A stretch of DNA of 33,535 bases from Alcaligenaceae bacterium (GCA_012839585.1 DUNB01000143.1:1-33535); one strand, 5' to 3'; counted from the stretch's first letter, positions 8,029-17,589 are shown. Numbers and translations are program-made. The notes: a model not told the origin generated them from the sequence alone.

Positions 8029-8064
8029 CGGTTTGTGGACTGCTCTAACTATGCCAAGGTTTTT
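8008..8064 (+). terminator. Weak terminator-like hairpin between flhC and motA
   Basis: AAAAACCTTAGC (8008-8019, inside the last flhC codons) pairs with GCCAAGGTTTTT (8053-8064), with one mismatch and a 33-base loop; the right arm ends in five T bases. The loop is long for an intrinsic terminator, so it may instead only dampen read-through into motAB. Confidence 0.25.
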
Positions 8065-8128
8065 GCAGGGATAGTTAAAGCGTAAAGACAGCTAGAGCTT
8101 ACTAATGTAACTGAATTAAGGCGTTCCC

Positions 8129-8998
8129 GTGTTTATTATTCTCGGCTATTTAATTGTATTTTTTGCAGTATTTGGAAGCTTCATTGGCCTCGGGGGATCA
8201 ATGGGTGCTTTATACCAGCCTTTTGAATTACTGCTTATTGGTGGTGCCGCTTTGGGAGCTTACCTAGCTGCGAGCAATGGACGTTCCATTAGTTTACTGA
8301 TCAAGGCGATAGGCACTGCCTTTAAAAGCTCCCCCTATGATAAAGCGTTATATATGGAGCTTTTGGGCTTGCTTTACGCGTTACTTAACAAAGCGCGTCG
8401 AGACGGGATGATGGCCATAGAGGCCGATATCGAGGACCCTCAACAAAGCGCAATTTTTACCGCTTATCCTACGGTGCTCCGTGACAACATGCTCATTGAG
8501 TTCATTTGCGACTACATGCGCATCATGATTAGTGGCAACATGAGTGCTTTTGAGATTGAGTCCTTGATGGATCAAGAGATAGACAGTATGCACCAAGAGC
8601 GTTCTGTACCTGCCGACGCTCTGCACACGGTCGCCGATGCTTTACCTGCGTTTGGTATTGTGGCCGCGGTATTAGGGGTAATTAAAGCCCTGGCTTCGGT
8701 AGATCAGCCACCGGCTATCTTGGCAGATCTTATTTCTAAGGCCATGGTAGGGACTTTTTTAGGGATTTTAATGGCCTATGGTTTTGTGTCGCCATTGGCT
8801 AATGTCATGGACAGCCGCAACAATGCGGCGGCCAAGGTATTAGAGTGTATTAAAGCCACTTTGCTCGCTAATCTAAACGGCTACCCACCTCCTTTGGCTG
8901 TAGAGTTTGGTCGTAAGGTTCTCTTTGCTACTGAGCGCCCGTCTTTTGTGGAGCTCGAAGATCATGTACGTCAAACACGTGCAAGTGCTAATAAATAA
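8129..8998 (+). CDS. motA: Flagellar motor stator protein MotA
   Basis: MotA forms, with MotB, the inner-membrane proton channel that drives flagellar rotation. The 289-residue protein has four hydrophobic segments: two at the N-terminus (residues ~1-22 and ~32-50) and two around residues 170-190 and 205-225 (PAFGIVAAVLGVIKAL and GTFLGILMAYGFVSP), whose prolines are known to matter for torque. The cytoplasmic loop carries LLNKARRDGMMAIE, the region that contacts FliG. The start is GTG at 8129 with AAGG eight bases upstream; no ATG gives a complete first helix. motB follows after 11 bp. A 100-bp gap separates it from flhC, containing only the weak hairpin listed above and no recognisable sigma-28 site. 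Confidence 0.95.
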   Translation: MFIILGYLIVFFAVFGSFIGLGGSMGALYQPFELLLIGGAALGAYLAASNGRSISLLIKAIGTAFKSSPYDKALYMELLGLLYALLNKARRDGMMAIEADIEDPQQSAIFTAYPTVLRDNMLIEFICDYMRIMISGNMSAFEIESLMDQEIDSMHQERSVPADALHTVADALPAFGIVAAVLGVIKALASVDQPPAILADLISKAMVGTFLGILMAYGFVSPLANVMDSRNNAAAKVLECIKATLLANLNGYPPPLAVEFGRKVLFATERPSFVELEDHVRQTRASANK

Positions 8999-9009
8999 AA
9001 CGAGTTTGT

Positions 9010-9936
9010 ATGAGCAAAGATAACATCATCGTTGTGCGTCGTAAGGGGAAACGAGGAAAAGACCGTCACGGAGGCAGTTGGAAAATTGCCTATGCCGACT
9101 TTATGACGGCGATGATGGCTTTTTTCCTGGTGATGTGGATTTTGACATTAGTTCCCAAAGAGGAATTAAAGGAAATTGCTGACTATTTCCGTACCCCGCT
9201 CTTAGAGGCGGTGGTGGGAGGGAAGCGTGCCGATCATACGCCTAGTGTGGTACCTGGGGGTGAGCCCAGTATTATTCCTAATCTGTATCCCGCTATAGGG
9301 GGCATTAGCAATGAGGGCTATGAGCAAGACATGAATAGGCTTGAGGACCTGAAGTTTGAACTTGAAACCTTAGTTGAATCAGACCCCGTTCTGAGCGAGT
9401 TCCGACCTCAGTTTTTGCTTGATATGACACAAGATGGGCTGCGGGTCCAAATTATCGACAAGAAAAATCGTCCTATGTTTGCCATGGGTAGCGCCGTGGT
9501 GCAGCCCTATATGCGCACGATTTTGCGATCGTTTAGTGGGCTTTTGAATAAAATGCCAAATCGTCTTCAGATAGCAGGGCATACGGATGCTTATCAGTAT
9601 GCGAGCGGAAATCGTGAATACAGTAACTGGGAACTTTCAGCCGATAGGGCTAATGCGGCGCGTAGGGAGCTAATCGCAGGCGGCTTGGCAGAGGATAAGG
9701 TGAAACGAGTCCTAGGTTTAGCCGATTCGGTGAGCTTGATTAAAGATAATCCGACGGCGGCAGTCAATCGACGCATTAGTATTACGGTGCTAAGTCAACA
9801 AGCTGAAGAGCGCATCGACTTGCAAAATGAGCTGGGCCGCGCCAAGCGCGATCTAAGCGAGCTCTATGATCTGGGCCTAGAGGAAATGCCCACCTTAATC
9901 GACGCAGATTTTGGTGCACCTGTCTCGACGCCGTAG
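9010..9936 (+). CDS. motB: Flagellar motor stator protein MotB
   Basis: MotB couples the proton channel to the cell wall. A basic N-terminus (RRKGKRGKDRHGGSWKIAYA) leads into the single membrane helix DFMTAMMAFFLVMWIL; the proton-accepting aspartate is D30. A periplasmic linker is followed by an OmpA-like peptidoglycan-binding domain at residues ~145-260, with LQIAGHTDAYQY, the NWELSADRANAARREL helix and NRRISITVLSQQ. The length of 308 is typical. It lies 11 bp after motA. A 113-bp gap to cheA follows, which contains the short hairpin CTAAC-aaaaa-GTTAG and a seven-codon reading frame but no clear promoter. Confidence 0.96.
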   Translation: MSKDNIIVVRRKGKRGKDRHGGSWKIAYADFMTAMMAFFLVMWILTLVPKEELKEIADYFRTPLLEAVVGGKRADHTPSVVPGGEPSIIPNLYPAIGGISNEGYEQDMNRLEDLKFELETLVESDPVLSEFRPQFLLDMTQDGLRVQIIDKKNRPMFAMGSAVVQPYMRTILRSFSGLLNKMPNRLQIAGHTDAYQYASGNREYSNWELSADRANAARRELIAGGLAEDKVKRVLGLADSVSLIKDNPTAAVNRRISITVLSQQAEERIDLQNELGRAKRDLSELYDLGLEEMPTLIDADFGAPVSTP

Positions 9937-10029
9937 ATAATTGAGAGTGAGCAAAACACGGATTAAAATGCATTTAAGGGGTAAACTAACAAAAAGTTAG
10001 ATTTATCTACAAATTGTAAGGGGGCAACT

Positions 10030-10053
10030 ATGTTACGAAGGAAGCACCTATGA
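10030..10053 (+). CDS. Possible seven-codon leader ORF overlapping the cheA start
   Basis: ATG at 10030 opens a frame coding MLRRKHL that ends in a TGA at 10051-10053, overlapping the cheA ATG as ATGA. The short frame has its own strong ribosome site (AGGGGG, about six bases upstream), while the cheA site (AAGGA) lies inside it. Stop-start overlap of this kind usually couples translation. Whether ribosomes use it is unknown. Confidence 0.3.
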   Translation: MLRRKHL

Positions 10054-12233
10054 GCTCTGGTGTCGATTTAAGTCAATTTTACGATACGTTTTTTGATGAG
10101 GCAGATGAACTGCTTGCTGATATGGAGCGATTGCTGCTGGAACTGGATATTGATGATCCAGACAGCGATATGCTTAATGCTATTTTCCGTTCGGCGCACT
10201 CGATCAAGGGTGGAGCAGCGACTTTTGGTTGTTTCGGGCATTTAGCAGATACAACGCACTTATTAGAAAATCTCTTGGATTTTGTGCGTGATGGTGAAAT
10301 GCACTTGCATCAGGAGCTGATTGATTTGTTCTTGGAAACAAAGGACATCTTAAGCGACCAGGTCAGTGCTTATCGTAATGGGGAAGCCCCAGAAGAAGAA
10401 ACCTATCAGCGTATCTGTGCTCGTTTGCGCCAAATTGCCGAGGAACACGCCGAGGGTGGAGGCAATCAGCCCGAAACCAGTCAGGCTGCTGAATCCATAG
10501 CGCCTTCTGCCCCCGCCGTTGAGCCGCCTGCACTGGTTGAGACAGTGATAAAAGAAACTCCTGCCCCGACTAGCTCATCAATGGGGACAGAGGCAGATTT
10601 ACCCTTACGCATTACGGTCTCAAACGCTTCAGATAAAGACTTAGCCGTGTTGCGCGAGGAAATGGCGCTCATGGGCGATATTCTGCACGAGGTCAAAGGC
10701 GAGACTTCGTTATCCTTGTGGTTGAAGACCACCGCTTCTGCTGATGATATCGAGGCAGTGAGTTGCTTTGTGGTTAACGAGGATCAGCTGAGTATCGCCT
10801 TCGAAGCGATTCCAACAGAGAGCAAAGAGGCGCCGTCAGCTGTTGCTCCTGCTGAGCACAGCGCATCGACTGCCCCAGCTGCCCCTGTTGCTCCCGAACC
10901 AACCGCTGCAGAGGCTATTGCCCCAGAGTCTGTAGCTACTGCTTCTGAGCCGAAAAAAACTCCAGTCGAAGACAAAACTACGACAAAGCCAAGTGCCAAG
11001 AAAAGCACAAAATCAGCCTCGGCTTCTTCGAGTCGCGGCGAGTCCAGCACGCTTCGAGTGGGCGTGGAAAAAGTAGACCAGATTATTAACCTGGTGGGAG
11101 AGCTCGTTATAACCCAGGCCATGCTGGTACAAACGGCTTCTACCTTAGATCCTGTGGTGCACGATCGACTACTTAATGGAATTGAACAACTAGAACGTAA
11201 TGCGCGTGACCTACAAGAATCGGTGATGTCCATTCGCATGATGCCCATGGACTATGTGTTTAGTCGATTCCCTCGAGTGGTTCGCGAAAATGCCGCGCGC
11301 ATGAACAAAGAAATCCGCTTGGAGACCCGAGGAGCAGGCACTGAGCTAGATAAAAGCTTGATTGAACGCATTATTGACCCTCTCACACACTTGGTTCGTA
11401 ACAGTATTGACCATGGTATTGAGTCCCCAGAACAACGTGAAATCGCAGGTAAAAACCGCGAGGGCACCTTGACCCTCTCGGCTCAACACCAAGGGGGACA
11501 TATCGTGATCGAGGTCATTGACGATGGGGGCGGCCTAAAGCGCGACAAGATTTTGAAAAAGGCCTTGGAAAATGGCTTAACCACGAACGAAAACATCCCT
11601 GACGAGGAGCTGTGGCAGTTATTGTTTGCTCCCGGCTTTTCTACAGCTGAACAGGTTACCGCCATTTCTGGTCGTGGTGTGGGTATGGATGTGGTCCGCC
11701 GTAACATTCAAAGTATGGGCGGTCATGTGCAGATGTTCTCCAGAGAAGGACAGGGCACAACGACTCGTATTGTGTTGCCATTGACCTTAGCTATTTTAGA
11801 TGGGATGTCTGTACAGGTAGGCGAGGAAATCTTTATCTTGCCGTTAAGCCATGTGACCGAGTCCATGCAACCTACCGAAGAACAAATGCGCAGCATGACA
11901 GCAGGTGATCACGTCATGTATGTACGTGGAGAATACCTACCTGTCATTTTCCTAGGCGATCTGTTTTCGGTAGAAGGCTACGAAACAGACATGAAAAAAG
12001 CCATTGCCGTTGTTCTGCAAGCAGAAGACATGCGCTTTGCTTTAATTGTGGACCATCTGATCGGACAGCATCAGGTTGTAGTGAAAAACCTAGAGGCCAA
12101 CTACAGAAAAATCCCAGGTATTTCCGCTGCCACGATTTTAGGTGATGGAAGTGTAGCGCTGATTGTTGATGTTTTTGCATTGCATCGTTTGACGCGTGAT
12201 CGCAATGCGGCATCAATCGCGACGCTCAGTTAA
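10050..12233 (+). CDS. cheA: Chemotaxis sensor histidine kinase CheA
   Basis: CheA is the cytoplasmic kinase that, in arrays with receptors and CheW, phosphorylates CheY and CheB. Domains in order: P1 phosphotransfer (H50 in FRSAHSIKGGAATFG); a small domain at ~195-265 (LPLRITVSNASDKDLAVLRE) resembling the extra CheA region seen in betaproteobacteria; an Ala/Pro/Lys-rich linker at ~270-330; P3 dimerisation (VEKVDQIINLVGELVITQAM); P4 ATPase with the N box LVRNSIDHGIE, G1 EVIDDGGGL and G2 ISGRGVGMDVV; and P5 CheW-like regulatory domain to the end. The 727-residue length is slightly longer than E. coli CheA (654), mostly linker. AAGGA lies about eight bases before the ATG. cheW follows after 18 bp. 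Confidence 0.97.
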   Translation: MSSGVDLSQFYDTFFDEADELLADMERLLLELDIDDPDSDMLNAIFRSAHSIKGGAATFGCFGHLADTTHLLENLLDFVRDGEMHLHQELIDLFLETKDILSDQVSAYRNGEAPEEETYQRICARLRQIAEEHAEGGGNQPETSQAAESIAPSAPAVEPPALVETVIKETPAPTSSSMGTEADLPLRITVSNASDKDLAVLREEMALMGDILHEVKGETSLSLWLKTTASADDIEAVSCFVVNEDQLSIAFEAIPTESKEAPSAVAPAEHSASTAPAAPVAPEPTAAEAIAPESVATASEPKKTPVEDKTTTKPSAKKSTKSASASSSRGESSTLRVGVEKVDQIINLVGELVITQAMLVQTASTLDPVVHDRLLNGIEQLERNARDLQESVMSIRMMPMDYVFSRFPRVVRENAARMNKEIRLETRGAGTELDKSLIERIIDPLTHLVRNSIDHGIESPEQREIAGKNREGTLTLSAQHQGGHIVIEVIDDGGGLKRDKILKKALENGLTTNENIPDEELWQLLFAPGFSTAEQVTAISGRGVGMDVVRRNIQSMGGHVQMFSREGQGTTTRIVLPLTLAILDGMSVQVGEEIFILPLSHVTESMQPTEEQMRSMTAGDHVMYVRGEYLPVIFLGDLFSVEGYETDMKKAIAVVLQAEDMRFALIVDHLIGQHQVVVKNLEANYRKIPGISAATILGDGSVALIVDVFALHRLTRDRNAASIATLS

Positions 12234-12251
12234 TTCAGACACGGAGTTTTT

Positions 12252-12755
12252 ATGAGTAACCCCCAAATGGTAAAAGCCAAGCATAGCGAAGGCAGTGGTC
12301 AAGAGTATTTGGTCTTTATTCTTGAAGAACAAGAATACGGTATCGATATTCTTAAGGTCCAAGAGATTCGCGGTTACGAAGCGCAAACTGTTACCCGCAT
12401 TGCGAATGTGCCTCCCTTTATTAAAGGGGTGACGAATTTGCGTGGGGTTATTGTGCCCATTGTGGACTTGCGAATTAAATTCAACCTCAAAGAGGTCTCT
12501 TACGATCATCAGACTGTAGTCGTGATTCTTAACTTAGAGTCCAGGGTAGTGGGTGTGGTGGTAGATGGGGTGTCTGATGTGTTAATGCTCCAAAACAGCC
12601 AGACAAGTGACGCACCTCAATTTGGTAATTCTATTTTATCGACTGAGTACCTAACAGGTATTGGCACGCTAGGAGAGCGTATGCTGATTTTGGTTGATAT
12701 AGAAAAACTAATGACCAGTGAGGAAATGGCATTGGTTGATAGTGCGGTAGTGTAA
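12252..12755 (+). CDS. cheW: Chemotaxis coupling protein CheW
   Basis: CheW is the 167-residue adaptor joining receptors to CheA. It has the full CheW fold: [20 protein letters not shown] (strands 1-2), [20 protein letters not shown] and [17 protein letters not shown], the conserved receptor-contact segment, then [11 protein letters not shown] near the C-terminal half. Size equals E. coli CheW. GGAG lies eight bases before the ATG. It sits between cheA and a receptor gene, the usual position for a core signalling unit. Confidence 0.97.
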   Translation: MSNPQMVKAKHSEGSGQEYLVFILEEQEYGIDILKVQEIRGYEAQTVTRIANVPPFIKGVTNLRGVIVPIVDLRIKFNLKEVSYDHQTVVVILNLESRVVGVVVDGVSDVLMLQNSQTSDAPQFGNSILSTEYLTGIGTLGERMLILVDIEKLMTSEEMALVDSAVV

Positions 12756-12802
12756 AACGGGCTCCCACCAGAGGCTAACCTAAAAAATAAAAAAGGGTAA
12801 AA

Positions 12803-14539
12803 ATGCGAGGCTTATTAAGTTTGAATGATCTAAAAGTAAGAACGAGTTTGATCCTCGTCCTTTTGTTTTTTATGTTGGCATTAATAGGTGGGGCGGCGTT
12901 AGGGATTTTATCCTTACGCCAAAACAATGCCGCTTTACAACAAATCGTGCAGCACCAACAGGCAGCCACGGCGTTGAACACAGCTCTAGAGCGCTACAAA
13001 GAGTCTCAGACCTTGTTGGGTCGTGCTCTAGCTAGCTATGTGCAAAACGTTAGTAATCATGATTACACCACACAGAGTTCCTGGGTCGAAGAAGGAGCCG
13101 GGGTGACTCGCAGCTTAGATGGTAGTACGAACTACTTGCTGGTGCAGGCGCGATCATTGTTATCAGAGTCACAAGACAGTTTTGCGCGCTACGAAACGTT
13201 GGGCGCTCAGACCGAGGAGCTCGAGTCAGGCTATAAGCGTATTACCTCGCAGTATCATCGCCTAATGGAAAACGGTATGGCTCCCTTGCTGGAAAGCCTA
13301 CAAGAGGGGCGGGTTGCTGATTTCAATTCGATTTTACAAAGTCGTACTCGTTCGCTCGAAGAGGACTTATACATTGAAGTCGCTCAGCAGAACTCACAAC
13401 AGCAAGGTATCATCACACAGCATGCCGAGCGCCAAGAGAAACAATACGCTTTAGTCATGCAGCTGGTCAGTGTGGCGATGGCGGTGGCCCTGCTGATTTC
13501 TGTGCTCTGTTATCTGTTCTTGAATCGTGTGGTGCTTTCTCCCTTGCGTCGTATGGATCATCACTTTGCGCAGATTGCTCAGGGCAATTTAACTGACTCC
13601 ATTAATACGACATCCACCAATGAAATTGGTGTGCTTTTTGCCGGCCTAAGTCATATGCAAAAAGAGCTGCAGCGTATGGTGCACAGCGTGCGCCAAGGCG
13701 TAGAGCAGATTCGTTACAATGCTGATGATATTTACAACGGTACGATTGATCTCAGTAGCCGTTCCGAACAACAGGCGGCTGCGTTGCAAGAAACGGCAGC
13801 TAGTATGGAACAGTTAGCCAGTACCGTACGTCAAAACACAGCAAATGCAGCACAAGCCAATCTGGTTGCGCAAAAAAGCTCGCAGGTGGCAAAACAAGGT
13901 GGGGAGGCGGTATCGTCAGTGGTGCATACTATGCAGGGCATTTCTGGCAGTGCCGATAAAATCTCTGAGATTGTGAACGTGATCGACAGCATTGCCTTCC
14001 AAACCAATATCTTGGCTCTCAATGCGGCCGTCGAGGCAGCGCGGGCGGGTGAGCAAGGTCGTGGTTTCGCTGTGGTAGCGGGCGAGGTGCGTTCTTTGGC
14101 TCAACGCAGTGCCCAGGCCGCTAATGAAATCAAAGAGTTAATCACTCACTCTTTAGATCAAGTTCAGAAAGGTTCACAACAAGTGAATCAGGCCGGTGCC
14201 GTGGTGGGCGAGGTCGTGGATGCTGTAGCTGGGGTAACCACGTTGATGAGTGAGATTTCCGAGGCGTCTAACGAACAGTCACAGGGCATTGAGCAGGTTA
14301 ACCGTGCGGTGCTTGAGATGGACACTGCTGTGCAAAAAAATGCACATTTAGTGCAACACGCTGCTTCCTCAGCTGAGTCTTTGCTGCAACAGGCGGAGCA
14401 GCTTTCGGATGTAGTCGCTATTTTTAAAATTAATGACGATAGGGTGATTGATATACCTATAGATAACGAGGTGTATCAAGAGCAATATACGGCCCTAGGT
14501 ACGGCACTGGATGAGCCTACCTATCTTATGGAGCGCTAA
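12803..14539 (+). CDS. Methyl-accepting chemotaxis protein (Tar/Tsr type)
   Basis: A 578-residue inner-membrane receptor. Membrane helix 1 is at residues ~14-36 and helix 2 at ~220-241 (LVSVAMAVALLISVLCYLFL), enclosing a periplasmic four-helix Tar-like ligand domain. A HAMP domain (~242-295) follows, then methylation helices rich in Gln/Glu/Ala (SEQQAAALQETAASMEQLAS) and the signalling tip AFQTNILALNAAVEAARAG at ~398-416. The C-terminus ends LDEPTYLMER and lacks a W-x-x-F pentapeptide such as NWETF, so this receptor should not tether CheR or CheB in the enterobacterial way. The ligand is not predictable. It is the only receptor gene in the window, between cheW and cheR. Confidence 0.95.
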   Translation: MRGLLSLNDLKVRTSLILVLLFFMLALIGGAALGILSLRQNNAALQQIVQHQQAATALNTALERYKESQTLLGRALASYVQNVSNHDYTTQSSWVEEGAGVTRSLDGSTNYLLVQARSLLSESQDSFARYETLGAQTEELESGYKRITSQYHRLMENGMAPLLESLQEGRVADFNSILQSRTRSLEEDLYIEVAQQNSQQQGIITQHAERQEKQYALVMQLVSVAMAVALLISVLCYLFLNRVVLSPLRRMDHHFAQIAQGNLTDSINTTSTNEIGVLFAGLSHMQKELQRMVHSVRQGVEQIRYNADDIYNGTIDLSSRSEQQAAALQETAASMEQLASTVRQNTANAAQANLVAQKSSQVAKQGGEAVSSVVHTMQGISGSADKISEIVNVIDSIAFQTNILALNAAVEAARAGEQGRGFAVVAGEVRSLAQRSAQAANEIKELITHSLDQVQKGSQQVNQAGAVVGEVVDAVAGVTTLMSEISEASNEQSQGIEQVNRAVLEMDTAVQKNAHLVQHAASSAESLLQQAEQLSDVVAIFKINDDRVIDIPIDNEVYQEQYTALGTALDEPTYLMER

Positions 14540-14552
14540 GTAATAGCTATAT

Positions 14553-15398
14553 ATGTCGCAGTCATCAGAATCCTTTGTTTATTCATTGCCGGACATACCG
14601 GCAATGACGCCTTATGATTTTTCCCGTGCAACTCGTTTGATCAAAGCACGTATAGGCATTGTTTTGGGTAATCATAAAGAAGACATGGTTGCCCGAAATT
14701 TAGGGTTGTACACGAAAAAATTAGGGCTGCAAGAGGTCAGCGAATATTTAGATCTCTTGGACTACAACCCGTCCTCGATAGAATGGGAAAGGTTCATTAG
14801 CCTATTTACCATCAACCATACTGCGTTTTTTAGAGAGCAGCATCACTTTGATATTTTGGCGGATTTTGTTAAAGATCGCCAAAAACCAATCACTATCTGG
14901 AGCAGCGCTTGCTCCACCGGCGAGGAAGCCTATTCCATCGCTATGACGTTACAAGAAACGCTTGTGACACCTGATAGTGGAGTACAAGTCTTTGCCTCTG
15001 ATATAGATAGCTCCGCCGTAGAACGCGCTCGTCAAGGGATCTACACCTTAGAGCGGCTAGAGCCTGTGCCCCAGCCTTTATTGAAAAAATATTTTTATAA
15101 AGGGACGGGTAGCTTTAATGGTATGGCTAGGGTGAAACCGAGTTTGCAAAAAATGATTGAGTTTAGCGTAGCGAACTTAATTTCAGGCGAAGGGTGGCCT
15201 TCAGGACGCCTTTTTGATGCGGTGTTTTGCCGAAATGTCATGATTTATTTTGATAAGCCTACGCAGGCACAGGTATTAGAACGCTTTGCGCAAACCATTA
15301 AACCGGGCGGATTGCTGTTTGTAGGGCATTCAGAAAGTTTTACTCACATGACGACTGCTTTTAAATTAAAAGGTCAGACTGTGTATGTGCGCACTTAG
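14553..15398 (+). CDS. cheR: Chemotaxis protein methyltransferase CheR
   Basis: CheR methylates receptor glutamates with S-adenosylmethionine for adaptation. The 281-residue protein has the N-terminal all-helical domain (residues ~20-85, with FTINHTAFFREQHHFDIL at its end) and a Rossmann methyltransferase domain: motif I SSACSTGEEAYSIAM (S118 onward), the acidic FASDIDSSAVERAR, and FDAVFCRNVMIYFDKPTQ. HSESF near the C-terminus is also family-typical. Length matches E. coli CheR (286). It starts 13 bp after the receptor gene, with no good Shine-Dalgarno site (CTATAT before the ATG), suggesting lower or coupled expression. cheB follows directly rather than cheD. Confidence 0.96.
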   Translation: MSQSSESFVYSLPDIPAMTPYDFSRATRLIKARIGIVLGNHKEDMVARNLGLYTKKLGLQEVSEYLDLLDYNPSSIEWERFISLFTINHTAFFREQHHFDILADFVKDRQKPITIWSSACSTGEEAYSIAMTLQETLVTPDSGVQVFASDIDSSAVERARQGIYTLERLEPVPQPLLKKYFYKGTGSFNGMARVKPSLQKMIEFSVANLISGEGWPSGRLFDAVFCRNVMIYFDKPTQAQVLERFAQTIKPGGLLFVGHSESFTHMTTAFKLKGQTVYVRT

Positions 15399-15441
15399 CA
15401 CCCGAATAATAAGTGCCTATTCTTAATTTTATGTTGTTGTC

Positions 15442-16500
15442 ATGAAGAAAATACGCGTTTTATGTGTGGATGACTCTGCGTTAGTGCGCAGTTTGATGGT
15501 TGAGATTATTAACAGTCATGCGGATATGGAGGTGGTTGCAGTAGCACCAGACCCCATTATTGCGCGTGATTTAATCAAACAATATACACCGGATGTTTTA
15601 ACCCTAGATGTAGAAATGCCTCGCATGGATGGCCTGGATTTTCTTGAGCGGCTGATGCGCTTGCGCCCTATGCCTGTGGTGATGGTCTCTTCGCTGACAG
15701 AGCGCAACTCAGACATTACGATTCGTGCTCTAGAACTAGGTGCCGTCGACTTTGTCACGAAGCCACGTCTAGGATTACGCGATGGTTTGATGGAATATTC
15801 AGATCTGATCGCGGATAAAATCCGAGCGGCTGCTATGTCCAGACCACGTAGGCGCCTAGAGCGAGCCAGTACCGCCTCAGCCCCCAGGTCCTTAACCCGT
15901 AGTTTCTCTACCACAGAAAAATTGGTTATGATTGGAGCCTCCACGGGAGGAACTGAGGCTATACGTCAGGTATTAGAGCCTTTACCATCCAATAGCCCAG
16001 CGATTATGATTACGCAGCACATGCCAGCTGGGTTCACACGCTCCTTTGTAGAGCGCCTGGATTCCTTATGTCAGGTGCAAGTCCACGAGGCAGAGCATGG
16101 TCAGCGCGTGCTCCCTGGTCATGTGTATTTAGCCCCCGGTGGTATTGCTCATATGAAATTAGCACGTTCTGGAGCGAACTACGTCGTGGAATTGGAAGAC
16201 AGCGAGCCTGTAAACCGTCATCGCCCATCCGTAGATGTATTATTTCATTCAGCCGCAGAAGTGGCTGGGAAAAATGCTGTGGGTGTATTGCTGACGGGTA
16301 TGGGTAAAGATGGTGCCCAAGGCATGCTTGCAATGAAAAAAGCAGGCGCAGCAACTTTTGCCCAAGATGAGGCGAGTTGTGTTGTATTTGGAATGCCACG
16401 AGAGGCGTTAGCTATTGGAGCTGCCGATGAGGCCGTGCCGTTATCAGAAATCAGTGAGCGCATTCTCGCCAGTGCTGGATCTTTCGGTCACCGCGTTTAA
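15442..16500 (+). CDS. cheB: Chemotaxis response regulator protein-glutamate methylesterase CheB
   Basis: CheB removes receptor methyl groups (and deamidates glutamines) when phosphorylated by CheA. The receiver domain occupies residues ~3-120 with acidic pocket VDDS and phospho-acceptor D56 in [12 protein letters not shown]. After a basic linker ([10 protein letters not shown]) comes the methylesterase domain with catalytic S167 (IGASTGG), H193 (ITQHMPAGF) and D290 ([12 protein letters not shown]). The 352-residue length matches E. coli CheB (349). The 43-bp gap after cheR contains a short dyad (GCACTTA/TAAGTGC) over the cheR stop but no clear terminator. Confidence 0.97.
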   Translation: MKKIRVLCVDDSALVRSLMVEIINSHADMEVVAVAPDPIIARDLIKQYTPDVLTLDVEMPRMDGLDFLERLMRLRPMPVVMVSSLTERNSDITIRALELGAVDFVTKPRLGLRDGLMEYSDLIADKIRAAAMSRPRRRLERASTASAPRSLTRSFSTTEKLVMIGASTGGTEAIRQVLEPLPSNSPAIMITQHMPAGFTRSFVERLDSLCQVQVHEAEHGQRVLPGHVYLAPGGIAHMKLARSGANYVVELEDSEPVNRHRPSVDVLFHSAAEVAGKNAVGVLLTGMGKDGAQGMLAMKKAGAATFAQDEASCVVFGMPREALAIGAADEAVPLSEISERILASAGSFGHRV

Positions 16501-16543
16501 CGTGTGATTCAGCGCCTATTATTTGTTCTTGGAGAGTAACTGG

Positions 16544-16933
16544 ATGACCAGTAAAAATTTAAAAATTTTAGTTGTAGATGATTTCCCTACAATGCGCCGT
16601 ATTATTCGAAACCTATTGAAAGACTTGGGTTACGAAAATGTGGACGAGGCCGAAGATGGGGCAATGGGGCTAGAAAAGTTACGTAATGGTAGCTTCGATT
16701 TTGTGGTGTCTGATTGGAATATGCCCAACTTAGATGGCCTAGAGATGCTGAAGCAAATTCGAGCCGATGCAAATTTAGCCAAACTGCCCGTATTAATGGT
16801 GACAGCAGAGGCGAAAAAGGAAAACATCATTGCCGCGGCCCAGGCTGGTGCTAGTGGTTATGTGGTTAAACCTTTTACCGCCGCAACACTCGAAGAAAAA
16901 CTCAATAAGATCTTTGAGAAAATGGACTCTTAA
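16544..16933 (+). CDS. cheY: Chemotaxis response regulator CheY
   Basis: CheY-P binds the flagellar switch (FliM) and changes rotation. This single receiver domain has acidic D12-D13 ([15 protein letters not shown]), phospho-acceptor D57 ([12 protein letters not shown]), the conserved threonine in [13 protein letters not shown] and the lysine in GYVVKPFT. I chose ATG at 16544, which gives 129 residues exactly as in E. coli, with GGAGAG seven bases upstream; a TTG at 16523 in the same frame would put that ribosome site inside the gene. cheZ follows after 17 bp. Confidence 0.97.
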   Translation: MTSKNLKILVVDDFPTMRRIIRNLLKDLGYENVDEAEDGAMGLEKLRNGSFDFVVSDWNMPNLDGLEMLKQIRADANLAKLPVLMVTAEAKKENIIAAAQAGASGYVVKPFTAATLEEKLNKIFEKMDS

Positions 16934-16950
16934 CACGTAGGGAGTGAAAG

Positions 16951-17589
16951 ATGGACCTCTCCGATCAAATGGCAAGGAATGATGGCACTGAACAGCCTGT
17001 GGATGTGGTGCAACGCATTGCTCGTTTAACGCGGATGCTGCGTGAGAGTATGCGTGAATTGGGATTAGACCATGCTATTAAGGACGCAGCCCAATCCATC
17101 CCTGATGCTAGAGAGCGCCTAAGTTATGTGGGTAGAATGACCGAGCAGGCGGCGAATCGCGTGCTCAATGCTGCCGAACAAGTTCAGCCCCTACAAGAGG
17201 AGCTGGCGACGGATGCCATTGTATTGCGTGACCGATGGATTCAGGCAGATGAAAGAGGCGATAGTTTAGAGCAGGCCGAGTTGATTGCTGATACGCGTCA
17301 GTTTTTACAAGACATTCCAAACAAAGCTCAGCAAACTCAAGAAAACCTAATGGAAATCATTATGGCCCAAGATTTCCAGGACTTAACCGGTCAGGTCATT
17401 AATGGCATGCTGGGGGTCATTGGTAGCTTAGAAACGGAACTCGTGCAGGTGCTGGTAGACAGTGTGCCACCAGAGAAACGCGAGGAAACGGAAAGCTTAA
17501 TTAACGGCCCTGCAATTGATACCAGTGCGGATAATGTGTTGGCGGCCCAGGATGAGGTGGATGACCTCTTATCTAGCTTGGGCTTTTAA
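16951..17589 (+). CDS. cheZ: Protein phosphatase CheZ
   Basis: CheZ dephosphorylates CheY-P. The 212-residue protein is predicted to be mostly long helices. The catalytic helix region AQDFQDLTGQVINGMLG includes the conserved D-x-x-x-Q arrangement (D and Q of DLTGQ), and the C-terminal CheY-binding tail NVLAAQDEVDDLLSSLGF is very typical. Its presence with cheY is normal for beta- and gammaproteobacteria. GGGAG lies about seven bases before the ATG. It is the last gene of the chemotaxis run; an intrinsic terminator follows about 100 bp downstream. Confidence 0.95.
   Translation: MDLSDQMARNDGTEQPVDVVQRIARLTRMLRESMRELGLDHAIKDAAQSIPDARERLSYVGRMTEQAANRVLNAAEQVQPLQEELATDAIVLRDRWIQADERGDSLEQAELIADTRQFLQDIPNKAQQTQENLMEIIMAQDFQDLTGQVINGMLGVIGSLETELVQVLVDSVPPEKREETESLINGPAIDTSADNVLAAQDEVDDLLSSLGF

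Noticed and set aside
10784..11248. 154-codon open frame on the minus strand inside cheA
   Set aside because: It is antisense to the Ala/Pro-rich linker and P3 domain of cheA; Ser/Ala-rich with no family resemblance, as expected from a mirror of a biased coding strand.
15391..15416. GCACTTA/TAAGTGC dyad over the cheR stop as a terminator
   Set aside because: Seven-base stem with a 12-base loop and no T run; cheB is in the same operon.
15516..15944. 142-codon minus-strand frame inside cheB
   Set aside because: Ser/Arg-rich shadow of a clearly real cheB; no supporting signal.
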